Shown here: positions 1 through 9,310 of the stretch, in pieces
Layout: the number at the start of each line of letters is the position of its first letter
Numbering within the stretch: the stretch's first letter is position 1
Source: Fusobacterium_C necrophorum_A
GTDB lineage: Bacteria > Fusobacteriota > Fusobacteriia > Fusobacteriales > Fusobacteriaceae
Assembly (NCBI RefSeq): GCF_004134945.1
Contig: NZ_SBAP01000002.1
Coordinates: forward strand, 1 to 64,000
Length of the DNA: 64,000 nt
Direction of reading: 5' to 3'
Made by a program: the position numbers and the translations under genes
The notes under the pieces: generated by a model
The model's input: the letters and a program-made list of their open reading frames with translations, nothing else
The model's database searches: none
What the model was told of the DNA's origin: nothing

Positions 1-2
1 TC

Positions 3-668
3 TCAAAAGCTACCACATTTAGAATTTTAAATACCTTAGTGGATTTAGAATATCTTTCTATTCATAATAAAAAATACAGTCTGGGAGATAAATTTTTTTT
101 ATTTTTAAAAAATAATACTATTGATAACTATAGTCTTTTGAAAGAAATTGCTTACCCTTATTTAGAAAGACTATCTCTAGAATTTAAAGAAACCTTTAAA
201 TTAAGTATATTGGATAATGATAAAGTCAGAACTCTTTGCTTGGTAGAAAGTAGTGATTTAAATAAAGTGAGTTTTTCTGATAAAGCTATCTATCCTGTTC
301 ATGCCGGAGCAGCCAGTAAATTATTAATTTGTCAACTTCCTGAATATAAATTGAAAATATTACTTGATAAGAAACTTCCAAAATATACAGAAAATACCAT
401 TACAGATCCACAAATTTTAAGAAAAGAACTGAATAAAATCAGATACTCTAAAATTGCTTTCGATAATATGGAGCACTCAGAAAATATAAAAGCTGTGGCT
501 ATTCCTATTATGAACAAAAATAATAGAATAATTGCAGCCATAAGTTGTCCTTGTTTCTCAGATAAATTAAATGAAAAAAAAAGTGAGGAAATCTCACAAA
601 AAATGAAAATATATGCCGAGAAAATAAAAGAAAAACTTTTTTTAATTGAAGACACTTATAAAAAATAA
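3..668 (+). CDS. IclR-family transcriptional regulator, 5' end outside the window
   Basis: The reading frame is open from the first bases of the window. Translating upstream of the GTG at 39 gives SKATTFRILNTLVDLEYLS, the recognition-helix part of an IclR winged helix-turn-helix. The GTG is therefore not the start and the gene begins before the window. The rest (about residues 30-220) fits the IclR effector-binding domain: a GAF-like fold with AIPIMNKNNRIIAAIS near the end. Family members are dimeric repressors or activators of catabolic genes. The ligand and target cannot be told from this fragment. Confidence 0.75.
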   Translation, partial: SKATTFRILNTLVDLEYLSIHNKKYSLGDKFFLFLKNNTIDNYSLLKEIAYPYLERLSLEFKETFKLSILDNDKVRTLCLVESSDLNKVSFSDKAIYPVHAGAASKLLICQLPEYKLKILLDKKLPKYTENTITDPQILRKELNKIRYSKIAFDNMEHSENIKAVAIPIMNKNNRIIAAISCPCFSDKLNEKKSEEISQKMKIYAEKIKEKLFLIEDTYKK

Positions 669-754
669 ACTTTCTTCTTTTCTCTTTGATTACAGCCCCT
701 ATTAAAGAAATCAATACTTGATTTTCTAAAATTTGAGAAAGTGTAGAAAAAAGG

Positions 755-940
755 AGGTACAAAGCAAAACTTTTAGATGAAGTTTATCCGATTATCTGTA
801 TTGATGCTACTCATTTTTTCCATCAGAGAAGATAATAAGAAGCTGCTATATATGCAGTAAGTATCAGTATAATGAAAGCTGAAATGAAAGAAATACTTAG
901 TATAGAAATAGAAAAAAATAAAAGTAATAAATATGGTTAG
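755..940 (+). pseudogene. Remnant of an IS256-family (mutator-type) transposase
   Basis: In one frame the sequence reads LLDEVYPIICIDATHFFHQR, two stops, then EAAIYAVSISIMKAEMKEIL. This matches the conserved core of IS256-type transposases around the first catalytic Asp (YPI-x-x-x-DA). Only about 60 codons remain, they are interrupted by stops, and no flanking terminal repeats are visible. It is a decayed insertion fragment, not a gene. The bases from 941 to about 1300 hold no other convincing coding sequence. Confidence 0.6.
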
Positions 941-1307
941 TAGTTAAAAACCCAAGAGAAGTTTCTTCCAAAGAGTAAACTGGATATTTGCAAGTGATTA
1001 TAAAAAAATCACAATTTAAAGGAGGAATTACTTTGAAAGCCATTTCGTTTTCATCCATGGTAAAAAAAATGATTTTTTAAAAGATTGTAACATATTTTTC
1101 TAGAAGAAATTTCTTTAGAATACACAAAAGTAGTTATATTAGCTTTTAAATCATATATAAAAATAATATCCTTTTACCAGTATATTCTATTTTCTTTATA
1201 AATTTTTAAGTTTATTTAATTCTTTATTAGATTGAGGTTTATATATTTTTCAAAATAAGCTCTTGTATCTTAGAGGATGTTTGGGCTTATTATTCTATAG
1301 GTAACCA

Positions 1308-1361
1308 AAGCTCTCACGACTAAAACCGCAAGTGTTCTAGCATAATTCAAATAAATAAAAC
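1308..1361. repeat. Dispersed repeat, copy 1 (IS200/IS605-end-like)
   Basis: This stretch shares AAGCTCT near its start and TTCTRGCATAATTCAA plus an A/T-rich tail with the segment at 26598-26650. Its start also contains a CACGACTAAAACC segment of the sort found at IS200/IS605 (tnpB-type) element ends. That assignment comes from memory of such ends, and no tnpA or tnpB remains beside it. Both copies sit in intergenic space next to decayed genes. Confidence 0.35.
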
Positions 1362-1440
1362 TGACTCTATTGGAGTTCTTACAAAATCACAGAAACTTAT
1401 CTCCGTAAGAATTAAGAAATTTACAAGTGGAAAATCAATG

Positions 1441-2208
1441 CTAAAGAAATAAAGAAAAAGAAATTTGCAATATTCCTATCCCCAACAGAAGTAAAGTCCC
1501 AAAAATATGTAGAAATCCAAATACCTTCGGAGAACTTTCCTGTGTAAAATATTCTTTTATCTTCCCCGCTGTCAAAGTGAAAAGACTCAACATGCAAAAA
1601 ATTCCTGTTGCAGTACTCAAAGCAAAAATTTTCGAATAGGCTCCATAACCCAATACATTTAAAAAGAGTAGAACACTCATCACTCCGGGACAGGGACATA
1701 GACCGACAATTCCTGCAAAAATCCAACCTTCTTTTGCAGATTCTTCTTTTTTCCGAAAAAGCAGGATAAGATCAAACAAAGCAATCAAAACAATCATGAT
1801 AGCGGAAAGCAATCTTGTTTTCTGATCTACGGTATAAAGCCCCAACATAGAACTCTGACTTGCCAAATCTAACACAAAATGAATAAAGATATAGGCAAAA
1901 AAAGCCTGAAGATACGCAATCATAGCGGTCATAAGAAATATTTTCCATTTGGATATTTTCGTCTTCAGAACATAAGTCACTAAAAAACTTTTTCCATGTC
2001 CGGGTCCTAAAGAATGAATCAATCCATATAAAAAGGTCATTCCCAACAATGCTCCGAAAACTCCTGTTTCTTTCTCTCGAATCAAAAGTTTTATTTCCTT
2101 GATAATATGTTTTTGCTCCAACACCAAAGTTTTATAAATAGTTGGAAATTGCCATAAGCCTAAAAAAATAAAAAATATCAAAACTCCTAACATTATCTTT
2201 TTCTTCAT
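1441..2208 (-). CDS. NicO/RcnA-family nickel/cobalt transporter
   Basis: A 255-aa inner-membrane protein with about six hydrophobic segments. The GLIHSLGPGHGKS motif in the second third is the HxxxPGHGK signature of NicO/RcnA metal transporters, and a CPCPGVM segment lies in a later helix. Family members move Ni2+ or Co2+, often as exporters. The start overlaps the stop of the upstream DUF1007 gene by 4 nt (ATGA), so the two are translationally coupled, a pairing common for this family. The direction of transport and the metal are inferred from the family only. Confidence 0.8.
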   Translation of the reverse strand: MKKKIMLGVLIFFIFLGLWQFPTIYKTLVLEQKHIIKEIKLLIREKETGVFGALLGMTFLYGLIHSLGPGHGKSFLVTYVLKTKISKWKIFLMTAMIAYLQAFFAYIFIHFVLDLASQSSMLGLYTVDQKTRLLSAIMIVLIALFDLILLFRKKEESAKEGWIFAGIVGLCPCPGVMSVLLFLNVLGYGAYSKIFALSTATGIFCMLSLFTLTAGKIKEYFTQESSPKVFGFLHIFGTLLLLGIGILQISFSLFL

Positions 2209-2762
2209 TCAAAAATCACCTCGTAAATATCCGGATGTACACTCTTAAAATAAAAACTGATTCCCTTTTCCGTATAAAATCTCGCTCTCCATTTTCCCTG
2301 TTCCAAGCCCTCCATATGAAAGGAGGATTTATTATAATCATAGGTATAATAATAGTTCGTATCGTAAAAAGAAATGGTCAGCTTATCCTTAGGACGAATC
2401 GCCTTGTCAATACTGACAAAAAAATCAATTCTTAACTGCTCATCCTCCAGTACTGCCAATTCAAACAAAATATCCTGCTTTGGAATTCTTTTTCCATTCC
2501 AAAAAACTCGAATATGAGAATACAAATATTTCAAAAAAACAATATTCTTGTCTTTGACCTCTCCTTCTTTAGAAGGACGAAATATTTTTTGATTTAATAA
2601 GGTATTCATCTCATCTAAAAGAAAACGAAGCTCCACTCCTTCCATTCTCTTCTTTTCTACCTGTATGGACACCTGAGTATCAAAAAATACATGAGGATGT
2701 GCCGAAACATTTTGAAAAGAAAAGTAAAAAAAGAGTAAACAGAATATCATAATTCTTCTCAT
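2205..2762 (-). CDS. DUF1007 family secreted protein, partner of the NicO transporter
   Basis: The product begins with a clear signal peptide (MRRIMIFCLLFFYF, cleavage near VSA-HPHV) and continues with the HPHVFFDT opening typical of DUF1007. It is therefore periplasmic or membrane-anchored. I place the start at 2762, because an upstream in-frame ATG at 2786 would precede the signal peptide and lies on top of the -10 box, whereas GGGGAA precedes this one. DUF1007 genes commonly sit beside NicO/RcnA transporters and probably help with metal handling, but the biochemical role is not established. Confidence 0.75.
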   Translation of the reverse strand: MRRIMIFCLLFFYFSFQNVSAHPHVFFDTQVSIQVEKKRMEGVELRFLLDEMNTLLNQKIFRPSKEGEVKDKNIVFLKYLYSHIRVFWNGKRIPKQDILFELAVLEDEQLRIDFFVSIDKAIRPKDKLTISFYDTNYYYTYDYNKSSFHMEGLEQGKWRARFYTEKGISFYFKSVHPDIYEVIFE

Positions 2763-2800
2763 AGCATTTTCCCCGCTTCCAAACAATATTACCGCAAACC

Positions 2801-2809
2801 ATTATACCA
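2801..2809 (-). promoter_or_regulatory. Extended -10 promoter for the DUF1007-NicO pair
   Basis: On the minus strand TGGTATAAT gives an extended -10 element about 40 nt upstream of the DUF1007 start. No good -35 hexamer is seen at the usual spacing, which is normal for extended -10 promoters. Confidence 0.5.
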
Positions 2810-2841
2810 TACTTTTTCGAAAGTAAAATTATTTTTCTCTC

Positions 2842-2870
2842 TTGACATCATTTTCATTTTATATTAGAAT
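2842..2870 (+). promoter_or_regulatory. Sigma-70 promoter for the thioesterase gene
   Basis: TTGACA at 2842-2847, a 17-nt spacer, and TAGAAT at 2865-2870. It lies 37 nt upstream of the ATG at 2908 and is divergent from the DUF1007 promoter. Confidence 0.75.
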
Positions 2871-2907
2871 TAGTAGAAATGTAGTACAAAATATAAGGAG
2901 GTTTTCT

Positions 2908-3291
2908 ATGTTAGAAGTAGGTTTAAAAGGTGAAGTTTCAAAAGTAGTACAGGCAGAAGATACTGCAGCTAGAGTAGCTTCGGGTCTATTGGAAGTTTTT
3001 TCAACTCCCATGATGATTGCCTTAATGGAAAAAGCAGCATACACTTTAGCAGAAGAACATTTGGAAGAGGGAGAATCCACTGTCGGAGTGGAAATCGGTT
3101 CCAAACATATGAAAGCAACTCCCATTGGAGTTACTGTTAAAGCAGTTGCAACGATTACTAAAATCGAAGGTCGTTTCATTACTTTCCAAGTTCAAGCCTT
3201 TGAAGAAGACGGAACTTTAATAGGAGAAGGAACTCATCTACGTTGTATTATTAACCGTCAAAAATTTATCGACAAATTAAACAAAAGATAG
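2908..3291 (+). CDS. Hotdog-fold thioesterase, FlK (fluoroacetyl-CoA thioesterase)-like
   Basis: A 127-aa single-domain protein. The order of features fits FlK-type hotdog thioesterases: VKAVATITKIEG in the central strands, a preceding STPMMIALMEKAA helix and a VGVEIGSKHMKATPIG strand-loop. These cleave small acyl-CoA thioesters. The start at 2908 is chosen because AAGGAGG lies 6 nt upstream; the frame is open further upstream but contains the promoter. It is monocistronic, with its own promoter and a terminator overlapping the stop codon. The physiological substrate is unknown; fluoroacetyl-CoA is only the namesake. Confidence 0.7.
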   Translation: MLEVGLKGEVSKVVQAEDTAARVASGLLEVFSTPMMIALMEKAAYTLAEEHLEEGESTVGVEIGSKHMKATPIGVTVKAVATITKIEGRFITFQVQAFEEDGTLIGEGTHLRCIINRQKFIDKLNKR

Positions 3292-3311
3292 AGTTTCTCT
3301 ATCTTTTTTTA
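3284..3311 (+). terminator. Intrinsic terminator of the thioesterase gene
   Basis: A 10-bp perfect stem (AAAGATAGAG/CTCTATCTTT), TTT loop and T-run. The stop codon is inside the left arm. Confidence 0.85.
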
Positions 3312-3337
3312 TAGAACAAAAAAAATGGGAGTGAAAA

Positions 3338-4627
3338 ATGGTAAACACAAATGAATTAGGTTTAAAAACAAAATTGGTCTTGGGAGCCCAACACGTTTTG
3401 GCTATGTTTGGAGCAACAGTCTTGGTTCCTTTCTTAACAGGATTAAATCCCTCCATCGCCTTAATTGCAGCCGGACTTGGAACTTTAATTTTCCATGCGG
3501 TAACCAAAAGAATCGTTCCGGTCTTTTTAGGCTCTTCTTTCGCTTTTATCGGTGCAATTGCATTAGTCTTGAAAAATGACGGAATTGCAGTTGTCAAAGG
3601 GGGAGTCATTGCAGCCGGATTTGTCTATCTGGTCATGTCTCTTATTATCTTAAAATTTGGAGTGGATAAGGTAAAATCTTTCTTTCCTCCTGTCGTAGTA
3701 GGTCCGATTATCATGGTCATCGGATTACGACTTAGCCCAGTGGCCATGAGTATGGCGGGATATTCCAATGGAAGTTTCGATAGTAAAAGCTTAATTATTT
3801 CCGGTATTGTAGTCATTTCTATGGTTTGTATCAGTATTTTGAAAAAATCTTTTTTCCGATTGGTTCCTATCCTAATTTCAGTTGCTATCGGATACATTGT
3901 GGCAATGTGTTTCGACTTGGTAGATTTTCACTTAATTTCTCAAGCAAAATGGATAGGACTCTCTGAAGATGCCTTTCATTCTTTGATTACTATGCCGAAA
4001 TTTACTTTTACAGGAGTTGTTGCAATTGCTCCCATCGCTTTGGTTGTTTTCATTGAACATATCGGAGATATTACAACCAACGGAGCTGTGGTTGGAAAAG
4101 ATTTCTTCCAAAATCCGGGAATTCACAGAACTATGTTGGGAGATGGATTGGCTACCATCGCAGCCGGATTGATCGGAGGACCTGCCAATACAACCTATGG
4201 AGAAAATACAGGGGTACTGGCGGTTACGAAAGTTTATGACCCTTCCGTTCTTAGAATTGCAGCTTGTTATGCTATCGTACTTGGGTTTTTAGGAAAATTC
4301 GGAGTTATGTTACAAACAATTCCTACTCCGGTTATGGGAGGAGTTTCTATTATTCTGTTTGGAATGATTTCAGCAGTCGGTGCAAGAACCATTGTGGATG
4401 CTCAATTGGACTTTTCAAATTCCAGAAATTTAATCATCGCCTCTTTGATTTTAGTGTTCGGAATTGCTATCAATGAGATTGCGATTTGGGGAACCATTTC
4501 TATTTCCGGTTTGGCGATTGCCGCTTTGATTGGAGTTATTTTAAATAAAATTCTACCGGAAGATCAACCTTATTCTAAAAAACAACTGAAAAAAATGAAG
4601 GAAGAAGAAATGAAAGAAAACAGATAG
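3338..4627 (+). CDS. uraA: Uracil/xanthine permease (NCS2 family)
   Basis: A 429-aa polytopic membrane protein with the NCS2 N-terminus (QHVLAMFGATVLVPFLTGL) and the substrate-site segment FIEHIGDITTNGAVVGKD, with a GGPANTTYGENTGV loop in helix 10. These features point to a uracil:H+ symporter of the UraA/PyrP type rather than a purine carrier. A GGGAGTGA ribosome site precedes the ATG. The pepF gene follows after 14 nt. Uracil uptake complements the de novo pyr operon found at 19.6-25 kb in the same window. Confidence 0.88.
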   Translation: MVNTNELGLKTKLVLGAQHVLAMFGATVLVPFLTGLNPSIALIAAGLGTLIFHAVTKRIVPVFLGSSFAFIGAIALVLKNDGIAVVKGGVIAAGFVYLVMSLIILKFGVDKVKSFFPPVVVGPIIMVIGLRLSPVAMSMAGYSNGSFDSKSLIISGIVVISMVCISILKKSFFRLVPILISVAIGYIVAMCFDLVDFHLISQAKWIGLSEDAFHSLITMPKFTFTGVVAIAPIALVVFIEHIGDITTNGAVVGKDFFQNPGIHRTMLGDGLATIAAGLIGGPANTTYGENTGVLAVTKVYDPSVLRIAACYAIVLGFLGKFGVMLQTIPTPVMGGVSIILFGMISAVGARTIVDAQLDFSNSRNLIIASLILVFGIAINEIAIWGTISISGLAIAALIGVILNKILPEDQPYSKKQLKKMKEEEMKENR

Positions 4628-4641
4628 AAAGGACATTTTAT

Positions 4642-6417
4642 ATGAATTATACATGGAACTTAGACGATATTTATCCCTCTTGGGAAGCTTGGGAACAAGA
4701 TTTTCAAAAAATGAAACGAGATATGGAAATCATTCCGAGCTATCAGGGAAAAATTCATAACAGTCGAGAAAACTTTGTGGAACTGACAAAACTCGAAGAA
4801 AATTTATCTCGATTGGTAGACAAATTGTATCTATATCCTTATTTGAAAAAAGATTTAAATTCCAAAGATGAAATCGCTTCTATGAAATTACAAGAAATGG
4901 AATCTATTTTTACCGATTTTGGAGTGAAGACGGCTTGGACGGTTCCGGAAACTCTTATGATTCCGGAAAATACGATGAAACAATGGATTTTGGAAGACGA
5001 TTTTCTAAAAGATTACGCCTTCCCTTTGCGAGAAACCTATCGTCTTCAAAAACATGTGCTGAGTGAAGAAAAAGAACAATTGCTTTCTTATTTCTCACAA
5101 TATTTAGGAGCCCCTGATGATATTTACTCCGAACTTTCCATTTCCGATATGGAGTGGAAAACGGTTACCTTATCCAATGGCTGGAAGGGACCTGTTACCA
5201 ATGGAATGTATTCTAAAATTCTATCGACCAATCGCAACCAGGAAGATAGAAGATTAGCTTTTGAAGCTCTTTATGAAGCATATCAGAAAAATAAGAATAC
5301 CTACGGAGCCATTTATCGTGCTTTATTACAAAGGGGAGTTGCCAGCAGTCGAGCCAGAAACTATTCCTCGACTTTGGAAAAAGCATTGGAAGGAAAAAAT
5401 ATTCCCAAAGAAGTTTTCCTATCTCTCCTAAACTCGGCTCTAAAAAATACAGCCCCTTTACAACGCTATATAAAATTACGTAAAAAGGTTTTGGGATTAC
5501 AAGAATATCACTATTATGATAATTCCATTTCCCTTTTGGAATATGATAAGGAATTTCCTTATGAAGAGGCAAAACAACTCGTAATTGATTCTGTTCTTCC
5601 TTTGGGAAAAGAGTATCAGGAAAAATTGAAAACTGCCTTAAGCGATGGTTGGTTAGACGTTATGGAGAAGGAAAACAAGAGAAGTGGAGCCTACTCCATT
5701 AACATCTATGATGTTCACCCTTATATGTTATTAAACTATCAGGGGACCTTGGACGATGTCTTTACCTTAGCTCATGAATTAGGGCATACCATGCATAGCA
5801 TACTTTCCACGGAACATCAACCCTTTGCAACTCATTCTTACACTATTTTTGTGGCGGAAGTGGCTTCCACTTTCAATGAAAGATTGTTGTTGGATTCGAT
5901 GTTGGAAAAAACAAAAGATCCGAAAGAGAGAATTGTTTTACTGGAACAAGCTTTGGGAAATATTATGGGAACTTACTACATTCAAACTTTATTTGCAAAT
6001 TATGAATATCAGGCTCATCAGTTAGTAGAGCGGGGAGAAGCGGTAACTCCGGATATTCTTTCCGGAATTATGCAAACATTGTTCCAACAATACTTTGGGG
6101 ATACTTTAGTTCTGGATGACTTACAAAAAATTATTTGGAGTAGAATTCCTCATTTTTATAATTCTCCTTATTATGTCTATCAATATGCAACAAGTTTTGC
6201 GGCTTCTGCAAATTTATATACACAAGTGAAAAAAGATCCTAGTTCCGTTTCAAAATACTTGACTTTACTTCAATCCGGAGGAAATGATTATCCGATGGAA
6301 CAGTTAAAGAAAGCCGGAGCCGATTTATCAAAAGTAGAAAGTTTTGATGCAATTGCAGAAGAATTTAATCGATTGTTGGATTTATTAGAAAAAGAATTAG
6401 AACATTATCAAGCTTAG
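4642..6417 (+). CDS. pepF: Oligoendopeptidase F (M3 family zinc metallopeptidase)
   Basis: A 591-aa cytoplasmic peptidase. The zinc motif HELGH is at residues 378-382, with the third ligand in AEVASTFNE about 28 residues later. The N-terminal WNLDDIYPSWEAWEQDF and the C-terminal YVYQYATSFAAS segments are typical of the PepF group. It degrades oligopeptides of roughly 7-17 residues, fitting an amino-acid-fermenting lifestyle. It sits 14 nt after uraA and 8 nt before sppA, so the three probably share a transcript. Length is normal for the family. Confidence 0.93.
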   Translation: MNYTWNLDDIYPSWEAWEQDFQKMKRDMEIIPSYQGKIHNSRENFVELTKLEENLSRLVDKLYLYPYLKKDLNSKDEIASMKLQEMESIFTDFGVKTAWTVPETLMIPENTMKQWILEDDFLKDYAFPLRETYRLQKHVLSEEKEQLLSYFSQYLGAPDDIYSELSISDMEWKTVTLSNGWKGPVTNGMYSKILSTNRNQEDRRLAFEALYEAYQKNKNTYGAIYRALLQRGVASSRARNYSSTLEKALEGKNIPKEVFLSLLNSALKNTAPLQRYIKLRKKVLGLQEYHYYDNSISLLEYDKEFPYEEAKQLVIDSVLPLGKEYQEKLKTALSDGWLDVMEKENKRSGAYSINIYDVHPYMLLNYQGTLDDVFTLAHELGHTMHSILSTEHQPFATHSYTIFVAEVASTFNERLLLDSMLEKTKDPKERIVLLEQALGNIMGTYYIQTLFANYEYQAHQLVERGEAVTPDILSGIMQTLFQQYFGDTLVLDDLQKIIWSRIPHFYNSPYYVYQYATSFAASANLYTQVKKDPSSVSKYLTLLQSGGNDYPMEQLKKAGADLSKVESFDAIAEEFNRLLDLLEKELEHYQA

Positions 6418-6425
6418 GAGTTATT

Positions 6426-8120
6426 ATGAAACATATTATACATTTTTTAAAAAAAATTGTTTTATTTGTTCTAAAAGAAATTTCTTCTTTCTTTATCAAA
6501 TTGCTTCTATCCTTAGCTTTACTTGCTCTTGTGATAGGAAGTTTGATTTCTTATATTTCCAAAGAGAATACAAGTGAAATCAAACAAGGAAGTTATGTTT
6601 TGTTAAGGGCTTCCAGTCCTCTCTCGGAACATATTCCGATTCCTGACCCTTTGAGTCTGAAAGAAAAACATATGACCTTTTTTGAAGTTCTGTATGCTCT
6701 GGACAGCATTCGACAGGATCCAAGAATCAAAGGTGTTTTACTAAATGCAGATTTTCTTTCTTGGAATAAAGCACAAGTGGAAGAAATCGGAACAAAATTA
6801 CAAAAACTTCAAGAAGAGGGAAAAGACCTCATTGTAACATTACAAGAGGCAAATAGGGCAAACTATTTTTTGGCAAGTTATGCCCAAAAAATTGTGATGC
6901 CTCCGATTCACGCCGCCTCTTCCAACATTAGTCCCTATCATTATGAGGAGTTATATTGGAAAAGCTTATTGGATCGTTTTGGAATTACGATGAATGTCAT
7001 TCCGATTGGAGATTATAAATCTTATATGGAAAATTACGCTCACAGCCATATGTCTCCTGAATTTCGAGAAAATATGAAACGCCTTTTGGAACACGCCTAT
7101 CAGTATTCTCTAAATCTTATAGCAGAAAATCGAAAAATAGACAAAAGTGATTTGGAAAGCTGGATAGAGAACGGAGAGTTGATGGGAAGTTCTTTTCATA
7201 CTCTATTTGAAAAAGGGATGGTGAGCAAAGGAGAGTATCCTCAACGTATTTTAGAAAAAATCGGAGAGGAAAACATCATCTCCATTCAAGAATATTTTTC
7301 TTTGGTCAAAATGAAAAATCGACCAAAACAATATCTGGCTCTCTTAACTTTGGAAGGAACGATTGAAGATGAAACTTTATTTCTTGACGAAGTAGAGGCC
7401 ATTCAACGTGATAACAATGTAAAAGGAGTTATTCTACGAATCAATTCTCCGGGAGGTTCCGCTCTTGTGGCGGATATGATGTATCATGCCGTAAAAAAAT
7501 TAAGAGAGAAGGTTCCTGTTTATGTTTCCATTTCGGGAACTGCCGCTTCAGGAGGTTACTATGTGGCAGTGGCGGGAGAGAAAATTTTTGCTTCTCCTCT
7601 TTCCATTACCGGTTCTATTGGGGTCGTCAGTATGATTCCTAATTTTAGTCATCTAAGAGAAAAAGCGGAGGTTTCCGTGGAGAGCATTTCCAAAGGAAAA
7701 TATGCCGACTTATACTCCTATCTGAAGCCTCTTTCTGAAGAAAATTATAATCGTATTCTGCAAGGAAACTTAGGAGTATACAAAGACTTCTTAGAAGTTG
7801 TTTCCTCAAATCGAAAGATAGAAACAAATTTCTTAGATCAGCACTTAGCACAAGGAAGAGTCTGGTTGGGGGCGGAAGCAAAAGAACATAAATTGATTGA
7901 TGAATTGGGAGGATTGGAAGCTACGATTTATGCACTGGAACAGGATAAAAACCTGGGAGCTCTACCTATCTTACAAGTTTCCAAAAATGATGTTTTCGGA
8001 CAATATCTTGGAAAATATAGGAAATTTTTAACATTTTTACCCATGACGCTGCAAAACAAAATTCCAAAAGACAGGTTGTGGAATAAGCCTATTATGTATT
8101 TTCCATATGAAATGGAATAA
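6426..8120 (+). CDS. sppA: Signal peptide peptidase SppA, 67K type
   Basis: A 564-aa inner-membrane serine protease with one N-terminal transmembrane helix (about residues 24-45) and two tandem ClpP-like S49 domains. The catalytic pair is visible: Lys198 in GDYKSYMENY of the first domain and Ser375 in AASGGYY of the second. That is the Ser/Lys dyad split across the repeat, as in E. coli SppA. It removes cleaved signal peptides from the membrane. It follows pepF by 8 nt, so signal-peptide cleavage and oligopeptide breakdown are encoded together. Confidence 0.92.
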   Translation: MKHIIHFLKKIVLFVLKEISSFFIKLLLSLALLALVIGSLISYISKENTSEIKQGSYVLLRASSPLSEHIPIPDPLSLKEKHMTFFEVLYALDSIRQDPRIKGVLLNADFLSWNKAQVEEIGTKLQKLQEEGKDLIVTLQEANRANYFLASYAQKIVMPPIHAASSNISPYHYEELYWKSLLDRFGITMNVIPIGDYKSYMENYAHSHMSPEFRENMKRLLEHAYQYSLNLIAENRKIDKSDLESWIENGELMGSSFHTLFEKGMVSKGEYPQRILEKIGEENIISIQEYFSLVKMKNRPKQYLALLTLEGTIEDETLFLDEVEAIQRDNNVKGVILRINSPGGSALVADMMYHAVKKLREKVPVYVSISGTAASGGYYVAVAGEKIFASPLSITGSIGVVSMIPNFSHLREKAEVSVESISKGKYADLYSYLKPLSEENYNRILQGNLGVYKDFLEVVSSNRKIETNFLDQHLAQGRVWLGAEAKEHKLIDELGGLEATIYALEQDKNLGALPILQVSKNDVFGQYLGKYRKFLTFLPMTLQNKIPKDRLWNKPIMYFPYEME

Positions 8121-8124
8121 GGTC

Positions 8125-8154
8125 TTGAAAAAATCTTCAAATTCATGCTATAAT
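8125..8154 (+). promoter_or_regulatory. Sigma-70 promoter for ebfC
   Basis: TTGAAA (8125-8130), 18-nt spacer, TATAAT (8149-8154), starting only 4 nt after the sppA stop codon. Confidence 0.75.
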
Positions 8155-8187
8155 AGTTTGTATTCAGTATAATTTTAGGAGGAAAAC

Positions 8188-8547
8188 ATGGTACGAAAAT
8201 TAAAAGGAAATCGACCTGCTCAAGCTGCAGCCGGGAATCAAATGGATATTTTAAAACAAGCACAGGCAATGCAACAACAAATGCTACAAGTCCAAGAAGA
8301 ATTAAAGGGAAAAGACTTGACAGTGTCTGTTGGTGGAGGAGCTGTGAATGTAAAAGTAAATGGACAAAAAGAAGTATTGGAAATAAAATTGAGCGATGAA
8401 ATTCTAAAAGAAGCAGCTTCTGACAAGGAAATGCTGGAAGATTTAATTTTGTCAGGAATCAATGAAGCAATGCGACAAGCAGAAGAATTAGCAGAAAACG
8501 AAATGAATAAAGTAACCGGTGGAATCAATATTCCCGGTCTATTCTAA
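8188..8547 (+). CDS. ebfC: YbaB/EbfC family nucleoid-associated protein
   Basis: A 119-aa protein with the family pattern: a first helix rich in Gln and Met (LKQAQAMQQQMLQVQEELK), a central sheet (LTVSVGGGAVNVKVNGQ) and a C-terminal MNKVTGGINIPGLF. EbfC forms tweezer-like dimers that bind DNA and is often linked to dnaX-recR, which are not adjacent here. An AGGAGGA site precedes the ATG. The Ala/Gln-rich first 20 residues are a short lineage-specific extension. Confidence 0.88.
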   Translation: MVRKLKGNRPAQAAAGNQMDILKQAQAMQQQMLQVQEELKGKDLTVSVGGGAVNVKVNGQKEVLEIKLSDEILKEAASDKEMLEDLILSGINEAMRQAEELAENEMNKVTGGINIPGLF

Positions 8548-8573
8548 TAAGAATCAATAGTACAATCATGATG

Positions 8574-8620
8574 AAGAGCTTGTCTTACTACTAATTATAG
8601 GAGAAAGACAGCTCTTATTT
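8574..8620 (+). terminator. Possible terminator after ebfC
   Basis: Imperfect inverted repeat AAGAGCTTGTCTT ... AAGACAGCTCTT with an 18-nt loop, followed by ATTTTCT. The U-tract is weak, so some read-through into the next gene is plausible. Confidence 0.4.
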
Positions 8621-8641
8621 TCTAAATGTTGGAGTGATTTT

Positions 8642-9310
8642 ATGGAAAAAATGGATAACTCAAAAAAATATAGATTTTACGGACTTTGCCTTTACTATTT
8701 TATTCATTTTTTAAATTACAGTTTTTCTTATATTCGTATTGAAAATGAGGGAGAAGAAAAGGTAAGAGAAGCGACTCATCCTTATATTTTTTGCTTTTGG
8801 CATGAAAAATTATTGAGTGCTTCCCTTGCTATGAGAAATCTCCCGAAAAAAGTCGGTCTGGCAAGTCCCTCGAAAGATGGAGAATTGATTGCCGTCCCTT
8901 TGGAAAAAATGGGATTTGATATGGTGAGAGGTTCTTCTGACAAACAATCCGTTTCATCCCTACTGTCTCTGCTTAAATTTTTAAAAAAAGGATACAGTAT
9001 GGGGACACCGGTCGACGGTCCCAAAGGTCCTCCTTACAAAGTGAAACTTGGTTTACTTTACTTGGCACAAAAAAGTGGAGTTCCTATTGTCCCTATGGGA
9101 GGAGCTTTTACAAAAAAATGGATTTTTTCAAAAACTTGGGATCACTTTCAAGTCCCAAAACCTTTCTCCAAAATTCTTTATGTCTTGGGGGATCCCATTT
9201 CCTTAAAGAAAGATACAAATTTGGAAGAAATGGCTCTCTTTTTAGAAGAAGAAATTAACAACTTAAATGAAAAAGCGGAACGCTTAGTCCGGGAGGGAAA
9301 CTATGAATAA
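8642..9310 (+). CDS. DUF374 lysophospholipid acyltransferase-family protein (LpxJ-like)
   Basis: A 222-aa protein with the DUF374 acyltransferase landmarks: FWHEKLL (the HxxxxD-like block), VGLASPSKDGELIA, then MVRGSSDKQSV and the TPVDGPKGPPYKVK block. In epsilonproteobacteria a DUF374 enzyme (LpxJ) adds a secondary acyl chain to lipid A. With lpxK also in this window, a lipid A acylation role is a reasonable inference but unproven. It overlaps metG by 8 nt, so the two are co-translated. GGAGTGA precedes the start. Confidence 0.75.
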   Translation: MEKMDNSKKYRFYGLCLYYFIHFLNYSFSYIRIENEGEEKVREATHPYIFCFWHEKLLSASLAMRNLPKKVGLASPSKDGELIAVPLEKMGFDMVRGSSDKQSVSSLLSLLKFLKKGYSMGTPVDGPKGPPYKVKLGLLYLAQKSGVPIVPMGGAFTKKWIFSKTWDHFQVPKPFSKILYVLGDPISLKKDTNLEEMALFLEEEINNLNEKAERLVREGNYE

